Assembly: GCF_003026495.1 (NCBI RefSeq)
Contig: NZ_PYMA01000004.1
Span: 62,001-126,000 of the forward strand
Direction of reading: 5' to 3'
Source of the DNA: Photobacterium sanctipauli
Lineage (GTDB): Bacteria > Pseudomonadota > Gammaproteobacteria > Enterobacterales > Vibrionaceae
DNA: 64,000 bases
Shown here: positions 52,653-62,696 of the stretch, one piece after another
How positions within the stretch are numbered: the stretch's first letter is position 1
How the letters are laid out: the number at the start of each line of letters is the position of its first letter
Position numbers and translations under genes: made by a program
Notes under the pieces: model-generated
Seen by the model: only the letters and a program-made list of their open reading frames with translations
The model's database searches: none
Told to the model about the DNA's origin: nothing

Positions 52653-53324
52653 TTAAGCAGCTACTTCTTCTGACTCATTCTTTGCTTCTTTCGCAAGGCG
52701 GTAAGCAGCAAGATCTTCAATGGTAAGTACTGGCATATTGTGTACTTTACCGAAATCAATCACTTCCGGAAGGCGTGCCATGGTACCGTCTGGGTTAGTC
52801 AGTTCACATAAAACACCGTAAGGCTTAAGGCCAGATAGGCGCATTAAATCGATAGTCGCTTCAGTATGACCACGGCGAGCCAATACACCTTGAGGGTTGG
52901 CTTTCAGTGGGAAGACGTGACCAGGACGGCTTAGATCAGAAGGCTTAGCACCGTCAGCAATGGCTGTTTTGATTGTTGTTACACGATCGGCAGCTGATAC
53001 ACCTGTTGTTACGCCTTTTGCGGCTTCAATAGTAACAGTAAAGCCAGTCTGGTTGGCGCTGGTGTTGTTTTCTACCATCATAGGTAGTGCTAGTTGCTCA
53101 ACACGCTCGTCAGTTAGGCATAGGCAAACAATACCTGAACACTCGCGGATCATCAGTGCCATTTGTTCGGCAGTTAGCGTTTCAGCGGCAAAAATGATAT
53201 CGCCTTCGTTCTCACGATCTTCGTCGTCGACAACAAGCACACCATGACCTTGGCGAATAGCTTCAAGGCCGGCTTCAACACGCTCAAAAGGGGTGCCATA
53301 AGGGGTAAGTAGAGACTGATTCAT
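52653..53324 (-). CDS. ribB: 3,4-dihydroxy-2-butanone-4-phosphate synthase
   Basis: A 223-aa single-domain enzyme, close to E. coli RibB in length. It converts ribulose 5-phosphate to dihydroxybutanone phosphate, the four-carbon precursor of riboflavin. Typical blocks: [58 protein letters not shown] and [26 protein letters not shown]. No GTP cyclohydrolase II half is fused. An FMN riboswitch precedes it, as for other ribB genes. The ATG follows GGAG at 11 bases. Confidence 0.95.
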   Translation of the reverse strand: MNQSLLTPYGTPFERVEAGLEAIRQGHGVLVVDDEDRENEGDIIFAAETLTAEQMALMIRECSGIVCLCLTDERVEQLALPMMVENNTSANQTGFTVTIEAAKGVTTGVSAADRVTTIKTAIADGAKPSDLSRPGHVFPLKANPQGVLARRGHTEATIDLMRLSGLKPYGVLCELTNPDGTMARLPEVIDFGKVHNMPVLTIEDLAAYRLAKEAKNESEEVAA

Positions 53325-53454
53325 GGTAATAAAAACTCCAATTAAATACATTTACCAGAATCAGGGCATGGAAAGTCAGCAGAATACACGTTCAGTACGT
53401 ATCAAAACCGACACGCACACAAGAACGTAACACATTCATAGCGTATTACTGATG

Positions 53455-53615
53455 AGATCCTCTTTCATCCGGACTATAACCGTCGGCTCTGGAATCATAC
53501 CTCTTAGTACTGGACCAGATCTGCTGACCTTATCAATTAAAATAATTGCTAAGCGCTCGCGGGCTTTCTCTGTTGAGACTACCGCCGGTGGGGAATTACA
53601 CCCCGCCCTGAGAAT
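53455..53615 (-). ncRNA. FMN riboswitch (RFN element) of ribB
   Basis: On the minus strand the conserved blocks are in order: GGGCGGGGTG, ATTCCCCACCGGCGGT, AGCCCGCGAGC, GCAGATCTGGT, ATTCCAGAGCCGACGG and TTATAGTCCGGATGAAAGAG. This is the six-stem RFN aptamer. About 130 bases separate it from the ribB start. It controls riboflavin synthesis by binding FMN. Confidence 0.95.
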
Positions 53616-53748
53616 TCACAAGCAATATAAAAAAATCCCCCAACCAGTGCAAGGTAAACGGTTATTTTTAATCAATAACTTTGACCTGGATACTTTATTG
53701 AGTGATTTGTAGACATTGCTAGACTTTGTAGAACTATAGTTAACAGAC

Positions 53749-54696
53749 CTAAAGGTTGGATACTGGCTCGTTTTGCTGAGCGCGCTTTAGCAATTGAGGT
53801 TTTAGCCAACGTACAAAAAGCGGTAGTGACGCCGTTGGGATCTGGATGGCCCCCATAAGGATGACAAACTCAGGCCCAAGAAAGCTGCCAGCGACAGTAT
53901 AGGTAAGCAAGACATTACGGTTAGCCGCGGCAGTAGCCGCAAGCAGCGCGCTATCAATATCATTGGGTCTACGACATAAGAAGTACCCAACCGCAAAAAA
54001 TAGCACAGTTAAACCTAGGCCAACTGCACTGTAAAACAGGCCACTACTTAGCGATATGTCAAAGACATTCCTAAACGTGCCCACCAAACCAAACGGAAAG
54101 GCAAATACCAAAATGATGGTGAACTGTGAGATCTTGCCGTGTACACGAAGTAAAAGTGGGTTAGGGACATAGCGGTAGACGATGGCTGAGAATAGCATTG
54201 GGCCTGCAATGAAAATCAGCAGGCGTTGAATATAGCTCACCATATCGAGCTGGAAACCATCGTCTTGGAAGATTAATAGGTTGAAGAACAAAACAACAGG
54301 CATCGCTAAGGTCGAAGCTATCGTCATCGCCATGGCCTCAAGTGCATCTAAGCCAATTGAACGGGCAATGGCGGGAGTCGCAAATAACGAACCTGTTGCA
54401 GCAACACCGGCAACACCAAGTATAAAGGCACTTGAGCCGCCAATCATTTTTGCTATCGCGCAGCTAATCACCGTAAGTAATACGGAGTGGATAAGGGCAT
54501 AGCGCCAGATGCCAGGCTTAAAGATGGCTTTAATTAACGCGTTTTGATTCATGCCTAGCAGGGTTAGCAGCATGAGGAAAAAGAGTATATATGGAAGATA
54601 CGGGAAAATCGCCGTAGATAGGCTAGGGAAGATAAAGCCAACAATCGCAGCTAGCATTAAAAAAACTGAAGAGTGCCTTGCAAGGTAAGAGAGCAT
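53749..54696 (-). CDS. BASS/SBF-like membrane transporter
   Basis: A 315-aa membrane protein with nine or ten hydrophobic segments in two related halves. It shows FMLGVAGVAATGSLFATPAIARSIGLDALEAMAMTIASTLAMPV-type and SALLAATAAANRNVLLTYTVAGSFLGPEFVILMGAIQIPT-type segments (only the patterns are given), similar to bile acid:sodium symporter relatives. The substrate is unknown. It lies upstream of ribB on the same strand, but the riboswitch separates them. Confidence 0.7.
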   Translation of the reverse strand: MLSYLARHSSVFLMLAAIVGFIFPSLSTAIFPYLPYILFFLMLLTLLGMNQNALIKAIFKPGIWRYALIHSVLLTVISCAIAKMIGGSSAFILGVAGVAATGSLFATPAIARSIGLDALEAMAMTIASTLAMPVVLFFNLLIFQDDGFQLDMVSYIQRLLIFIAGPMLFSAIVYRYVPNPLLLRVHGKISQFTIILVFAFPFGLVGTFRNVFDISLSSGLFYSAVGLGLTVLFFAVGYFLCRRPNDIDSALLAATAAANRNVLLTYTVAGSFLGPEFVILMGAIQIPTASLPLFVRWLKPQLLKRAQQNEPVSNL

Positions 54697-54965
54697 ACTA
54701 ATATCATTATAATTAACTTGTTAACGTATTGTTACCCTAAAGGCTGGTTGAATGCAAGGTTATTAAGCTATATGCAGCTTGGTGGCATGTTTATGCGTCA
54801 TGATGTGAGGTTAATGAATGTTTTCCCAATAGAGCATTTAAAGTTTTAACTCGTTGTTAACGCATTAGAAAAACTAATTTTGCTATGGAATTAATGTCAT
54901 TTTATGGTGCTAAAACAACCAGATAGAATTGTTGTAGTTCGAAAATACAACAAAAAGAGGCAATC

Positions 54966-55166
54966 ATGGCACAGGCAATGAATTTTGACACCATCGCAAC
55001 TGAAACCGCAATGGACAAAATGGACAAAAAAGCCTATGCGGTTAACATCAAAGGATTGATTGCACACGCATTAGATATCTTTTTCGGCGGCTCAAAAGCG
55101 CCAAAGCAGTACAACGTTTCCGATTTACCTGCACACATTCAAAAAGATATTGGCTTGTACCGATAG
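54966..55166 (+). CDS. DUF1127-like small protein
   Basis: A 66-aa protein ending DLPAHIQKDIGLYR, the C-terminal pattern of DUF1127 (YjiS-like) proteins, preceded by a basic region. Small DUF1127 proteins are linked to RNA turnover and phosphate metabolism in some bacteria. AAAGAGGC before ATG is a fair ribosome site, and a terminator follows. Confidence 0.75.
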   Translation: MAQAMNFDTIATETAMDKMDKKAYAVNIKGLIAHALDIFFGGSKAPKQYNVSDLPAHIQKDIGLYR

Positions 55167-55195
55167 TCCTATTCGGTCAAACACAGAATTAAAGA

Positions 55196-55219
55196 CGTCA
55201 GCCTAGGCTGGCGTTTTTT
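55196..55219 (+). terminator. Terminator of the DUF1127-like gene
   Basis: CGTCAGCC and GGCTGGCG form the hairpin (one G-T pair) with a minimal loop, followed by TTTTTTA. Confidence 0.8.
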
Positions 55220-55486
55220 ATGGCTAGACAAACATGGCTGACGGAGTATTAGGATAATGTCAGCTAATCCACGCTTTATTGATAAATGACTCGATAAAAA
55301 TTACTTGTTCTTGAGTATCGATAGTGAAAACAAAATAGCAGACAAGATGTTTTACACTTCGCTATTGAGAGTGGAAAAAGCAACGAAACATCTAATTTTT
55401 TGCAAATATTCATCTGACTTTCATGTTTTTTTTCAAGAATATGGCATGATGTCACTGTATCAAAACGAATATTGGAGATAATTTAC
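55220..55486 (+). other. Region upstream of the HlyU-family gene
   Basis: About 267 bases, AT-rich, with no other open frame or hairpin that I could identify. It should hold the promoter of the HlyU-family gene; no sigma-70 pair could be assigned with confidence. Confidence 0.35.
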
Positions 55487-55768
55487 GTGGGCTTTTTTTC
55501 AAAACTATTTGGACTGGACAAATCTGAACCAAAAGCGCCTGACGTTGAGCCAATCGAGTATGAAGGGTATCTGATCTATCCTGAGCCGATTGCAGAAGGA
55601 GGGCAGTTTCGGATTGCAGGGCGCATTTGCAAGCAGTATGGCGAGGAAGTGAAAACTCATACATTCATTCGTTCTGATCTGTTGGCGACCAAGCAAGATG
55701 CTGAATCGTTCATGGTAAATAAAGCCAAGATGTTCATTGATCAAACAGGCGAGAACATGTTCCGTTAA
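55487..55768 (+). CDS. HlyU-family regulator-like protein
   Basis: A 93-aa protein of the PF10115 HlyU type: FFSKLFGLDKSEPKAPDVEPIEYEGYLIYPEPIAEGGQFRIAGRI in pattern and HTFIRSDLLATKQDAESFMVNKAKMFIDQ. Despite the family name it lacks a helix-turn-helix of the ArsR kind. The first codon is GTG, nine bases after GGAG; a TTG five codons upstream overlaps that site. Confidence 0.8.
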   Translation: MGFFSKLFGLDKSEPKAPDVEPIEYEGYLIYPEPIAEGGQFRIAGRICKQYGEEVKTHTFIRSDLLATKQDAESFMVNKAKMFIDQTGENMFR

Positions 55769-56154
55769 TGTTGGTCACAGCCTGCCTATTAGCCTTACCA
55801 CTGGTAGGCGGGTAAATTCATTGGTAAGGAAAAGCTATCTGGAAAATAGTGATGTGTACCAATTATCAAGGAATGATGATTTACCAGTTCCCCTCTGCGG
55901 TTCTTAGTGAACACCTTTCCTTGATGTTTTAAACAATTATCTGTTTGTTCAGATGCGTTGTTTTGGACTTTTAATTTGGTTTTTAACCAGAATGCGGATA
56001 ATTATGCAGATATTGCTCTGATTTGATTTTTCGATATTCGAGGTTTGACCTCTGTCCAGCGTTATAAATGTTATTTTCTTTCTGATGAAGAGTAACATTT
56101 GCCATAAATAACATTGTAATGAATAACTATTTTTGTATTTTTCCTACAAAAGGC
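55769..56154 (+). other. Intergenic region between the HlyU-family gene and pntA
   Basis: About 386 bases without an open frame of note. Near its start the arms CCTGCCTA and TAGGCGGG could form a weak terminator after the HlyU-family gene. It may carry the 5' leader of pntA. No other feature was recognised. Confidence 0.4.
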
Positions 56155-56183
56155 TTGATATTAAGCGATAGGTTGGATACAAA
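56155..56183 (+). promoter_or_regulatory. Probable sigma-70 promoter of pntAB
   Basis: TTGATA (5 of 6 -35 bases) and TACAAA (4 of 6 -10 bases) are exactly 17 bases apart, 36 bases before the pntA start. Confidence 0.55.
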
Positions 56184-56218
56184 ATTGTTACTTATTTGCC
56201 AAAGTTTAGGGAATAATA

Positions 56219-57775
56219 ATGCAAATTGGTGTGCCTAAGGAAATACTCGTTAATGAAACGCGAGTGGCTGCAACACCGAAAACGGTAGAGCAGTTGTTAA
56301 AAATGGGGTTCAGCGTTGCTGTTGAAACAAATGCTGGTATTCACGCTAGCTTTGATGATGCAGCTTATGAAGCGGCAGGAGCCACAGTAGTATCAACAGA
56401 AGACGTTTGGACTTCTGATCTCATCTTTAAAGTTAATGCACCTCAAATAAATGAGCAGACTGGGGTTGATGAGTTTGACCTGATCAAAGAAGGGGCAAGT
56501 CTTGTCAGCTTTATTTGGCCTGCACAAAACGAAGAGCTGCTTAAAAAGCTGTCTGGTAAAAATATAAATGTCATGGCGATGGACTCTGTTCCTCGTATCT
56601 CCCGTGCTCAGGCGCTGGATGCATTGAGTTCCATGGCAAATATTGCAGGCTATCGTGCCGTTGTTGAATCTGCCCATGAGTTTGGTCGTTTCTTTACCGG
56701 CCAGATTACCGCTGCGGGTAAAGTGCCACCAGCCAAGGTCTTGGTTGCTGGCGCCGGAGTTGCCGGTTTGGCTGCTATCGGTGCTGCGGGTAGCTTAGGC
56801 GCCATTGTTCGTGCATTTGATGTTCGACCTGAAGTAAAAGAGCAGGTTGAATCTATGGGGGCCGAGTTCCTTGAAGTAGATTTCAAAGAAGATACTTCGA
56901 CGGGCGATGGTTACGCCAAGGAAATGTCTGATGAATTTAACAAGGCTGCCGAGCGTTTATATGCCGAGCAAGCCAAAGACGTCGACATTATCATTACTAC
57001 GGCTTTGATCCCTGGTCGCCCTGCGCCGAAATTGATCACCAAGGAAATGGTTGATTCAATGAAAGCGGGCAGTGTCATTGTTGACCTTGCAGCGGCGAAT
57101 GGTGGTAACTGTGCTTATACAGAAGCAGATAAGGTTATCACTACGGAAAATGGCGTGAAGATCATTGGTTACACCGATATGGTTAGTCGCCTTCCAACCC
57201 AATCGTCTCAGCTTTACGGCACCAACTTGGTTAACCTGACCAAGCTATTGTGCAAAGAAAAAGACGGTAATATCGATATCGACTTCGAAGACGAAGTGCT
57301 ACGTGGCTTGACCGTGATTAAAGAAGGTGAGGTTACTTGGCCAGCGCCACCGATCAAAGTATCGGCGGCACCTCAACAGGAAGCAAAACCTGTAGAGGTA
57401 CCCGTTGAAAAAGTTGAAAAGCTAACGTCACCAATGAAGAAATACGGCTTGATGGCTGCAGGTATTGCTGCCTTTGGTTGGATTGCCAACTATGCCCCTG
57501 CTGAGTTCCTTTCTCACTTTACGGTATTCGTATTGGCCTGTGTAGTGGGTTACTACGTGGTATGGAATGTAACCCATGCCTTGCACACCCCGCTAATGTC
57601 AGTAACCAATGCGATTTCGGGCATCATCATTGTGGGTGCGCTATTGCAGATTGGACAAGGAATAGGTGTTGTCACTTTCTTGTCGTTCATTGCTGTATTG
57701 ATAGCCAGCATCAACATTTTCGGTGGTTTCACCGTGACCAAGCGCATGCTTGAAATGTTCCGTAAAGATAAATAA
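56219..57775 (+). CDS. pntA: NAD(P) transhydrogenase, alpha subunit
   Basis: A 518-aa subunit of the proton-translocating transhydrogenase, which transfers hydride between NADH and NADP+ using the proton gradient. The N-terminal NAD-binding domain begins [20 protein letters not shown] and has the Rossmann loop [19 protein letters not shown]. The C-terminal about 110 residues hold four membrane segments, as in E. coli PntA. It is 10 bases before pntB. Confidence 0.96.
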   Translation: MQIGVPKEILVNETRVAATPKTVEQLLKMGFSVAVETNAGIHASFDDAAYEAAGATVVSTEDVWTSDLIFKVNAPQINEQTGVDEFDLIKEGASLVSFIWPAQNEELLKKLSGKNINVMAMDSVPRISRAQALDALSSMANIAGYRAVVESAHEFGRFFTGQITAAGKVPPAKVLVAGAGVAGLAAIGAAGSLGAIVRAFDVRPEVKEQVESMGAEFLEVDFKEDTSTGDGYAKEMSDEFNKAAERLYAEQAKDVDIIITTALIPGRPAPKLITKEMVDSMKAGSVIVDLAAANGGNCAYTEADKVITTENGVKIIGYTDMVSRLPTQSSQLYGTNLVNLTKLLCKEKDGNIDIDFEDEVLRGLTVIKEGEVTWPAPPIKVSAAPQQEAKPVEVPVEKVEKLTSPMKKYGLMAAGIAAFGWIANYAPAEFLSHFTVFVLACVVGYYVVWNVTHALHTPLMSVTNAISGIIIVGALLQIGQGIGVVTFLSFIAVLIASINIFGGFTVTKRMLEMFRKDK

Positions 57776-57785
57776 GGAGTAACAC

Positions 57786-59165
57786 ATGTCTGCAGGAATC
57801 GTACAAGCGGCATATATTGTTGCTGCGGTACTATTTATCATGTCGCTGGCGGGGTTGTCTAAGCAAGAAACAGCTCGTTCGGGTAACTATTACGGTATTG
57901 CCGGTATGGCTATCGCCCTGATTGCGACGATCTTTGGTCCTGATGCGGCGGGTACTGGCTGGATCATCCTTGCGATGATCATCGGTGGTGCCATTGGTAT
58001 CCATTACGCCAAAAAAGTTGAAATGACCGAAATGCCTGAACTGGTTGCTATTCTTCACAGCTTTGTGGGTATGGCGGCGGTATTGGTTGGTTTCAATACT
58101 TACATTGATCACGGTGATCTTACGGGTGCGCTTCTCAACATCCACTTGGTTGAAGTTTTCCTCGGTGTGTTTATCGGTGCCGTGACATTCACTGGTTCGG
58201 TGGTTGCGTTTGGTAAGCTACGTGGTTCTATTTCATCAAAAGCACTGATGTTGCCTCATCGCCACAAGTTGAACCTGGCTGCGATTGTCGTTTCGTTCCT
58301 ACTTATGGTGATTTTCGTGAAAGCGGAAGGCTCGATGTTCGCGCTTATCCTAGTGACGCTGATTGCTTTCGCATTTGGTTATCACCTGGTTGCATCAATC
58401 GGTGGTGCGGATATGCCAGTGGTTGTTTCGATGCTTAACTCATACTCGGGTTGGGCAGCTGCTGCAGCGGGCTTCATGTTGGCAAACGATCTACTGATTG
58501 TAACAGGTGCTTTGGTCGGTTCGTCAGGTGCTATCCTGTCTTACATCATGTGTAAGGCAATGAACCGCTCGTTTATTAGCGTTATTGCTGGTGGATTTGG
58601 TAGCGATGGTGCTGCACCTTCTGATGATGTCGACCATGGCGAGCACCAAGAAGCGTCGGCTGAAGAAGTGGCCGAAATGCTGAAAGATGCACGTTCAGTA
58701 ATCATCACTCCGGGATACGGTATGGCGGTTGCACAAGCTCAGTATCCGGTACATGAAATCACTGACAAGTTACGTAAGAAGGGCGTTGAAGTTCGCTTTG
58801 GTATTCACCCGGTTGCGGGTCGTCTACCTGGCCACATGAACGTTCTGCTGGCCGAAGCGAAAGTGCCTTACGACATCGTGCTTGAGATGGATGAAATCAA
58901 CGAGGATTTCGACGAAACAGATGTTGTGTTGGTTATCGGTGCGAACGATACCGTCAACCCTGCAGCAATGGAAGATCCGAATAGCCCAATTGCTGGTATG
59001 CCAGTACTTGAAGTGTGGAACGCAAAGCATGTGATTGTGTTTAAGCGTTCGATGAACACAGGTTATGCAGGAGTTCAAAACCCATTGTTCTTCAAAGAGA
59101 ACTCACAAATGCTGTTCGGTGATGCGAAAGACTCGTGCTTACATATTCTAGAGCACCTAGATTAA
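57786..59165 (+). CDS. pntB: NAD(P) transhydrogenase, beta subunit
   Basis: A 459-aa membrane protein with nine or so segments in the first 260 residues, followed by the NADP-binding domain: [25 protein letters not shown] and [13 protein letters not shown]. Together with PntA it makes NADPH at the inner membrane. A strong terminator follows its stop. Confidence 0.96.
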   Translation: MSAGIVQAAYIVAAVLFIMSLAGLSKQETARSGNYYGIAGMAIALIATIFGPDAAGTGWIILAMIIGGAIGIHYAKKVEMTEMPELVAILHSFVGMAAVLVGFNTYIDHGDLTGALLNIHLVEVFLGVFIGAVTFTGSVVAFGKLRGSISSKALMLPHRHKLNLAAIVVSFLLMVIFVKAEGSMFALILVTLIAFAFGYHLVASIGGADMPVVVSMLNSYSGWAAAAAGFMLANDLLIVTGALVGSSGAILSYIMCKAMNRSFISVIAGGFGSDGAAPSDDVDHGEHQEASAEEVAEMLKDARSVIITPGYGMAVAQAQYPVHEITDKLRKKGVEVRFGIHPVAGRLPGHMNVLLAEAKVPYDIVLEMDEINEDFDETDVVLVIGANDTVNPAAMEDPNSPIAGMPVLEVWNAKHVIVFKRSMNTGYAGVQNPLFFKENSQMLFGDAKDSCLHILEHLD

Positions 59166-59188
59166 GTAGTGTTTAAGCTAAGCCTATT

Positions 59189-59215
59189 AAAGCCCGCTCT
59201 CGTAGCGGGCTTTTT
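59189..59215 (+). terminator. Terminator of pntAB
   Basis: AAAGCCCGCT and AGCGGGCTTT, a perfect 10-bp stem with a 5-base loop, followed by TTCTATT. Confidence 0.9.
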
Positions 59216-59224
59216 CTATTTAAC

Positions 59225-59297
59225 TACGGAATCTTTCCGTACGTTTGAATCGTAATAGGAAGCGGATTATACTGAGCATATACGGAACTTATCCGTA
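59225..59297 (+). promoter_or_regulatory. Promoter flanked by two TACGGA-N5-TCCGTA operators
   Basis: Palindromes TACGGA-ATCTT-TCCGTA (59225-59241) and TACGGA-ACTTA-TCCGTA (59281-59297) have identical arms and 56-base centre spacing. Between them lie -35 TTGAAT (59245-59250) and -10 TATACT (59268-59273), exactly 17 bases apart. The start of transcription should fall at the second operator, so bound antitoxin would block the promoter. Confidence 0.8.
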
Positions 59298-59313
59298 CAT
59301 AAAAGGGGGCAAT

Positions 59314-59583
59314 ATGGCAACGACAAGATTAGATCTACGTTTAGATGAAGATATTAAAGCCAGAGCAGAGAAAGCTTCGGCATTATTAGGTTTAAAGAGT
59401 TTAACTGAGTATGTTGTACGTCTTATGGATGAGGATTCATTACAAGTGATTTCTCAATACGAGAGTATTACTGTTGAAGACAACTTATTTGATCAGTTTG
59501 TTGATGCTTGCGATAAGGCAAAAGCGCCAAATCAGGCATTATTGGATGCGGTTAATCATGCCAAGGAACATGGTTTTAAGTGA
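59314..59583 (+). CDS. DUF1778-family antitoxin (TacA-like)
   Basis: An 89-aa protein. The N-terminal ribbon-helix-helix (TTRLDLRLDEDIKARAEKASALLG, residues 3-26 in pattern) binds DNA, while the acidic C-terminal half (from ESITVEDNLFDQFVDAC) would neutralise the toxin. Start at 59314 with AAAGGGGGC before it; an earlier frame to 59245 overlaps the promoter. It overlaps the toxin start by 4 bases. Confidence 0.88.
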   Translation: MATTRLDLRLDEDIKARAEKASALLGLKSLTEYVVRLMDEDSLQVISQYESITVEDNLFDQFVDACDKAKAPNQALLDAVNHAKEHGFK

Positions 59584-60113
59584 GTTGGTTAAAAGAGTTT
59601 GTGGAGCTCGATAAGCAAATCCATGACAGGCTCTCATTTGACTGCGGTGAGAAAGAGCTAAACATATTTATTAAAACTCAAGCTTCAAAACATATGCAAG
59701 CGGGTATTAGCCGCACAATGGTGTTACCCGCTAAGACCCCTCTACCCAATCAAAAGCGACCAATTTGTTCCTTTTATACGATTGCTCCCAGCTCTATTTG
59801 TCGCGAAACTTTACCTAAGTCTTTGTCAAAAAAGTTGCCAAGGTATCCTATTCCAGTCTTTCTTTTAGCTCAACTTGCCGTTCATACTGAGTATCATGGG
59901 TGTGGGCTAGGAAAAACGAGTTTAATTAAAGCACTGCAGTATTTATGGGAAATAAATGCTCATATGAGAGCGTATGCAGTTGTGGTTGACTGCTTGACGC
60001 CCGAGGCAGAAAACTTTTATCGAAAATACGGATTTGAATTTCTTTGCCAGCATAACGGTCGAGCAAGAATGTACCTCCCAATGAAAACTATTGAACAGTT
60101 ATTTAGTCGTTGA
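59580..60113 (+). CDS. GNAT-family toxin (TacT-like)
   Basis: A 177-aa acetyltransferase of the DUF1778-linked toxin family. The acetyl-CoA loop is in AVHTEYHGCGLGKTSLIKAL (near residues 100-119), and a C-terminal catalytic Tyr lies in FYRKYGFEF. Known members acetylate charged tRNAs and stop translation. The first codon is GTG, sharing GTGA with the antitoxin stop. The pair forms a complete module with operators. Confidence 0.88.
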   Translation: MSWLKEFVELDKQIHDRLSFDCGEKELNIFIKTQASKHMQAGISRTMVLPAKTPLPNQKRPICSFYTIAPSSICRETLPKSLSKKLPRYPIPVFLLAQLAVHTEYHGCGLGKTSLIKALQYLWEINAHMRAYAVVVDCLTPEAENFYRKYGFEFLCQHNGRARMYLPMKTIEQLFSR

Positions 60114-60125
60114 TTAATAAAAGAA

Positions 60126-60147
60126 AAAGGAGCAATTAAGCTCCTTT
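60126..60147 (-). terminator. Terminator of the permease/racemase operon
   Basis: AAAGGAGC and GCTCCTTT form a perfect 8-bp stem with a 6-base loop. On the minus strand it is followed by TTTTTCTTTTA after the stem, a good T-run. Confidence 0.75.
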
Positions 60148-60174
60148 GTCATAGGTAGGGTTCTGAAAATCTGA

Positions 60175-61542
60175 TTAGCTTTCAGACACTGTTTCTTGTT
60201 GTTTACCTGCTGCAAACGCATTAGCAGTGTAGCTGTCGTGGTTAACCACCCAGTAACGCATTAGCGCGTAGTAAAGGGTTGCACCAGTAATTGTGCCTAC
60301 AAACCATGATAGGTCGATGAAGAATAGGGCAAGTACGGCACCAACGGTTGCTGCAATGACAGCGGCTGGGTTGATCTTACGCCACTTACCGAACATCTCA
60401 CCTTCATATAGCGCATCAACGTTATAGTGGCCTTTGTGGATAATGTAGTAGTCGACCAGCATAATCCCCAATAGTGGCCCCAAGAATGCGGACATGCCTG
60501 CGACGAAGGTTAGGAAGAAATCAGCTTGCATGATTAACCACGGGCAGGTGAATACGGCTAGTACACCAATGATCACACACGCTCTAGCCCAAGAAATCTT
60601 GAAGATATCCATGGCAATGATTGCAGGTGGAATGATATTCGCCACCAAGTTGGTTGTTACCTGTGCCAAAGCGATAAAGAACAAGATAAAGACACTAACG
60701 ATTGGCATAGGAATGTATTGGCTGATAACGTCGACAGGGTTCCAAATGCCAACGGCTGCCGCACCCATGATACCGATGAAAGGCATCAAGATACTTGGTG
60801 GCAATACACCAATAACGTGTGCGTTAACATAAGTTGCCTCACTCACACCTTTGCGAGGGATAAAGCGGGTATAATCCGACACGTTAAGGAAGAGTGCTGA
60901 GAAGTTCCCCGTTAGTGCCGTTATACCAAGCCAGAACGGTAATGCCCATGTTCCTTCTATTTCACCCACAGCACGTACTTGTAGGCCGAATTGGTCAAGG
61001 AATAAGAACAGTAGATAAACCAAGCCAAGCATGATGAATACCGCACCTACGATCTCAACCCACTTGATAGATTCCATACCTTTGGCCGAAATCCAAATTT
61101 GGACTGCCTGGAAAGCAAAGAACCAGAGCCATACATTATCGAAGCCAATGGTCTGAACCATAATACTGTTGATAGCTTGTGCCCCTAGCCAGGTTTGGAT
61201 ACCGTACCAAAATAGAGCAGGGAAGCCACGCAAGAAGCCCGGTATGCGCGAGCCAATATGACCAAATGAAGAGCGTAATTGAACGATCATCGGGATACCG
61301 TGTTTCCATCCCGCACGTCCGTTAATCGCAAGCATCATTGCCACAAGGATATTGGCAATAACCAAAACTGTAATTGCTTGCCAGAGGTTCATCTCACCGA
61401 AAGGCGGGATCAAGCTTGATCCAAGCATGAATGCGCCGACCATCACGGCGTCTCCCCACCACATTGCGATATATGCTTTTGGTCCTAAGATTCTATCTTT
61501 GCCATCAGCAATTGGCTCGATACTCGTTTGTTGTGCTGACAT
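60175..61542 (-). CDS. NCS1-family permease (cytosine/purine/hydantoin/allantoin)
   Basis: A 455-aa transporter with twelve segments. NCS1 features are MLGSSLIPPFGEMNLWQAI, the conserved PALFWYGIQTWLGAQAIN near residues 108-125, and SDYTRFIPRKG. NCS1 carriers import nucleobases, hydantoins or allantoin. Its operon partner, a racemase of the hydantoin type, points toward a hydantoin or allantoin substrate; this is inference. A GTAGGAG site precedes the ATG. Confidence 0.86.
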   Translation of the reverse strand: MSAQQTSIEPIADGKDRILGPKAYIAMWWGDAVMVGAFMLGSSLIPPFGEMNLWQAITVLVIANILVAMMLAINGRAGWKHGIPMIVQLRSSFGHIGSRIPGFLRGFPALFWYGIQTWLGAQAINSIMVQTIGFDNVWLWFFAFQAVQIWISAKGMESIKWVEIVGAVFIMLGLVYLLFLFLDQFGLQVRAVGEIEGTWALPFWLGITALTGNFSALFLNVSDYTRFIPRKGVSEATYVNAHVIGVLPPSILMPFIGIMGAAAVGIWNPVDVISQYIPMPIVSVFILFFIALAQVTTNLVANIIPPAIIAMDIFKISWARACVIIGVLAVFTCPWLIMQADFFLTFVAGMSAFLGPLLGIMLVDYYIIHKGHYNVDALYEGEMFGKWRKINPAAVIAATVGAVLALFFIDLSWFVGTITGATLYYALMRYWVVNHDSYTANAFAAGKQQETVSES

Positions 61543-61661
61543 TAGGTAATCTCCTACCTTTTATGACGGTATACTGCTTCCTACTTACCGTTTCTGCATG
61601 TGTTTCCCTTAGCTACTTAACTGCCTGTAAAAAAGGAATGGTTTTGAATCGTTTGAAATCG

Positions 61662-62357
61662 TTATTTTTTATTTGGGTACGCGTATGTACAAGCTTTGCT
61701 CGTCTGTAGCTTCATCCCGACTAGCGCTTCTATTAGCTTGATGCCGGCTGCGGTTCCATCAATAACCGGAACACCTAGCGCCTCGCTAAGTGGTTCAGAC
61801 ATACCAGACATACCGCCACAGCCCAGAATGATGCACTCCGATTTATCTTGCTCAAGGATCTCTTTGCTGCGTTTGAGCATGGCTTCAAAGGCAAGGGCTT
61901 TGTCTTCAAGTGCAAGCACCGGTAGGTTAACGGCGTGAATACCTTGGCAGCGTTTATCTAGCCCGTAGGTTGACGCGTTATCTTGTAAAATACTGACTGA
62001 GCGTTGTAGGGTGGTGACAACTGAATATCGTGCACTGATCAGGCTAGCCATATGTAGCGATGCTTCACCGATGCCAACCACAGGTGCCGATGTGACTTCG
62101 CGTGCAGCCTGTAGCCCGGTGTCGTCAAAACAGGCAACAACATAGCCATCGATCCCTTGACCTTCATTGGCTTCAATTAGCTCGACGAGGTGATAAGCAG
62201 CTTTTATACCGTCACTGGACCCTTCAATACTTGCAACGCCCTTAGATGGGTTGGTCACAATTAACTCTGTACCAGCACTGATGTATCTTTCACACGATTT
62301 TTGAATCGTATCGGTGAACGATGTCGTGGTATTAGGGTTAATCACCATTATTCTCAT
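61662..62357 (-). CDS. Asp/Glu/hydantoin racemase family protein
   Basis: A 231-aa racemase. It starts MRIMVINPNTTTSF, the hydantoin/allantoin racemase signature, and has the two catalytic Cys at 76 (VACFDDTGL) and 180 (LGCGGMSGM). It would interconvert optical forms of a substrate such as allantoin or a hydantoin. The permease gene lies 119 bases downstream on the same strand. No hydantoinase or allantoinase gene is in this window. Confidence 0.85.
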   Translation of the reverse strand: MRIMVINPNTTTSFTDTIQKSCERYISAGTELIVTNPSKGVASIEGSSDGIKAAYHLVELIEANEGQGIDGYVVACFDDTGLQAAREVTSAPVVGIGEASLHMASLISARYSVVTTLQRSVSILQDNASTYGLDKRCQGIHAVNLPVLALEDKALAFEAMLKRSKEILEQDKSECIILGCGGMSGMSEPLSEALGVPVIDGTAAGIKLIEALVGMKLQTSKACTYAYPNKK

Positions 62358-62678
62358 GAATCTATCCTTCTGATCTTTTGAATAAAAAATGTGTTACATA
62401 AAAAATGTCAGCCCTGAATACAATTGGTGAACATAAAATGTTGATGGCTTAATGCAGTGCCTAACAAGTTGTTGTTACCAAAGTATTTGCCGTTACTTAG
62501 TGTTGTTTTTCTCTGCATTGTTCATCAGGGCATGTGTTAAATGTATACAATTTTATTAACCTGTAAAGTGATTTGTTACTTGTGTGTTAATTAAATTTTA
62601 AAATGTGACGTTGATAGAGGTCGGATGGCTGGTGTTGAGAGCAGCTAAGTGTCATTTTTCAGAAACTTAGCATTTGAA
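62358..62678. other. Intergenic region upstream of vxrA, outer part
   Basis: This AT-rich stretch holds an inverted repeat, GCTAAGT at 62644 and ACTTAGC at 62665, but no open frame. It should carry the promoters of the racemase operon (minus strand) and part of that of vxrA. Confidence 0.4.
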
Positions 62679-62696
62679 TGACAATAATCTGACAAT
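62679..62696 (+). promoter_or_regulatory. 11-bp-period direct repeat TGACAAT upstream of vxrA
   Basis: TGACAAT occurs at 62679 and 62690, exactly 11 bases apart, just before the vxrA ATG. OmpR-type response regulators bind direct repeats with this period, so it is a candidate VxrB site; no consensus was checked. Confidence 0.35.

Noticed and set aside
55472-55486. TTG start for the HlyU-family gene
   Set aside because: It overlaps the GGAG ribosome site that serves the GTG at 55487.
61696-61938. Plus-strand frame inside the racemase gene
   Set aside because: A shadow of the minus-strand coding sequence with no independent support.
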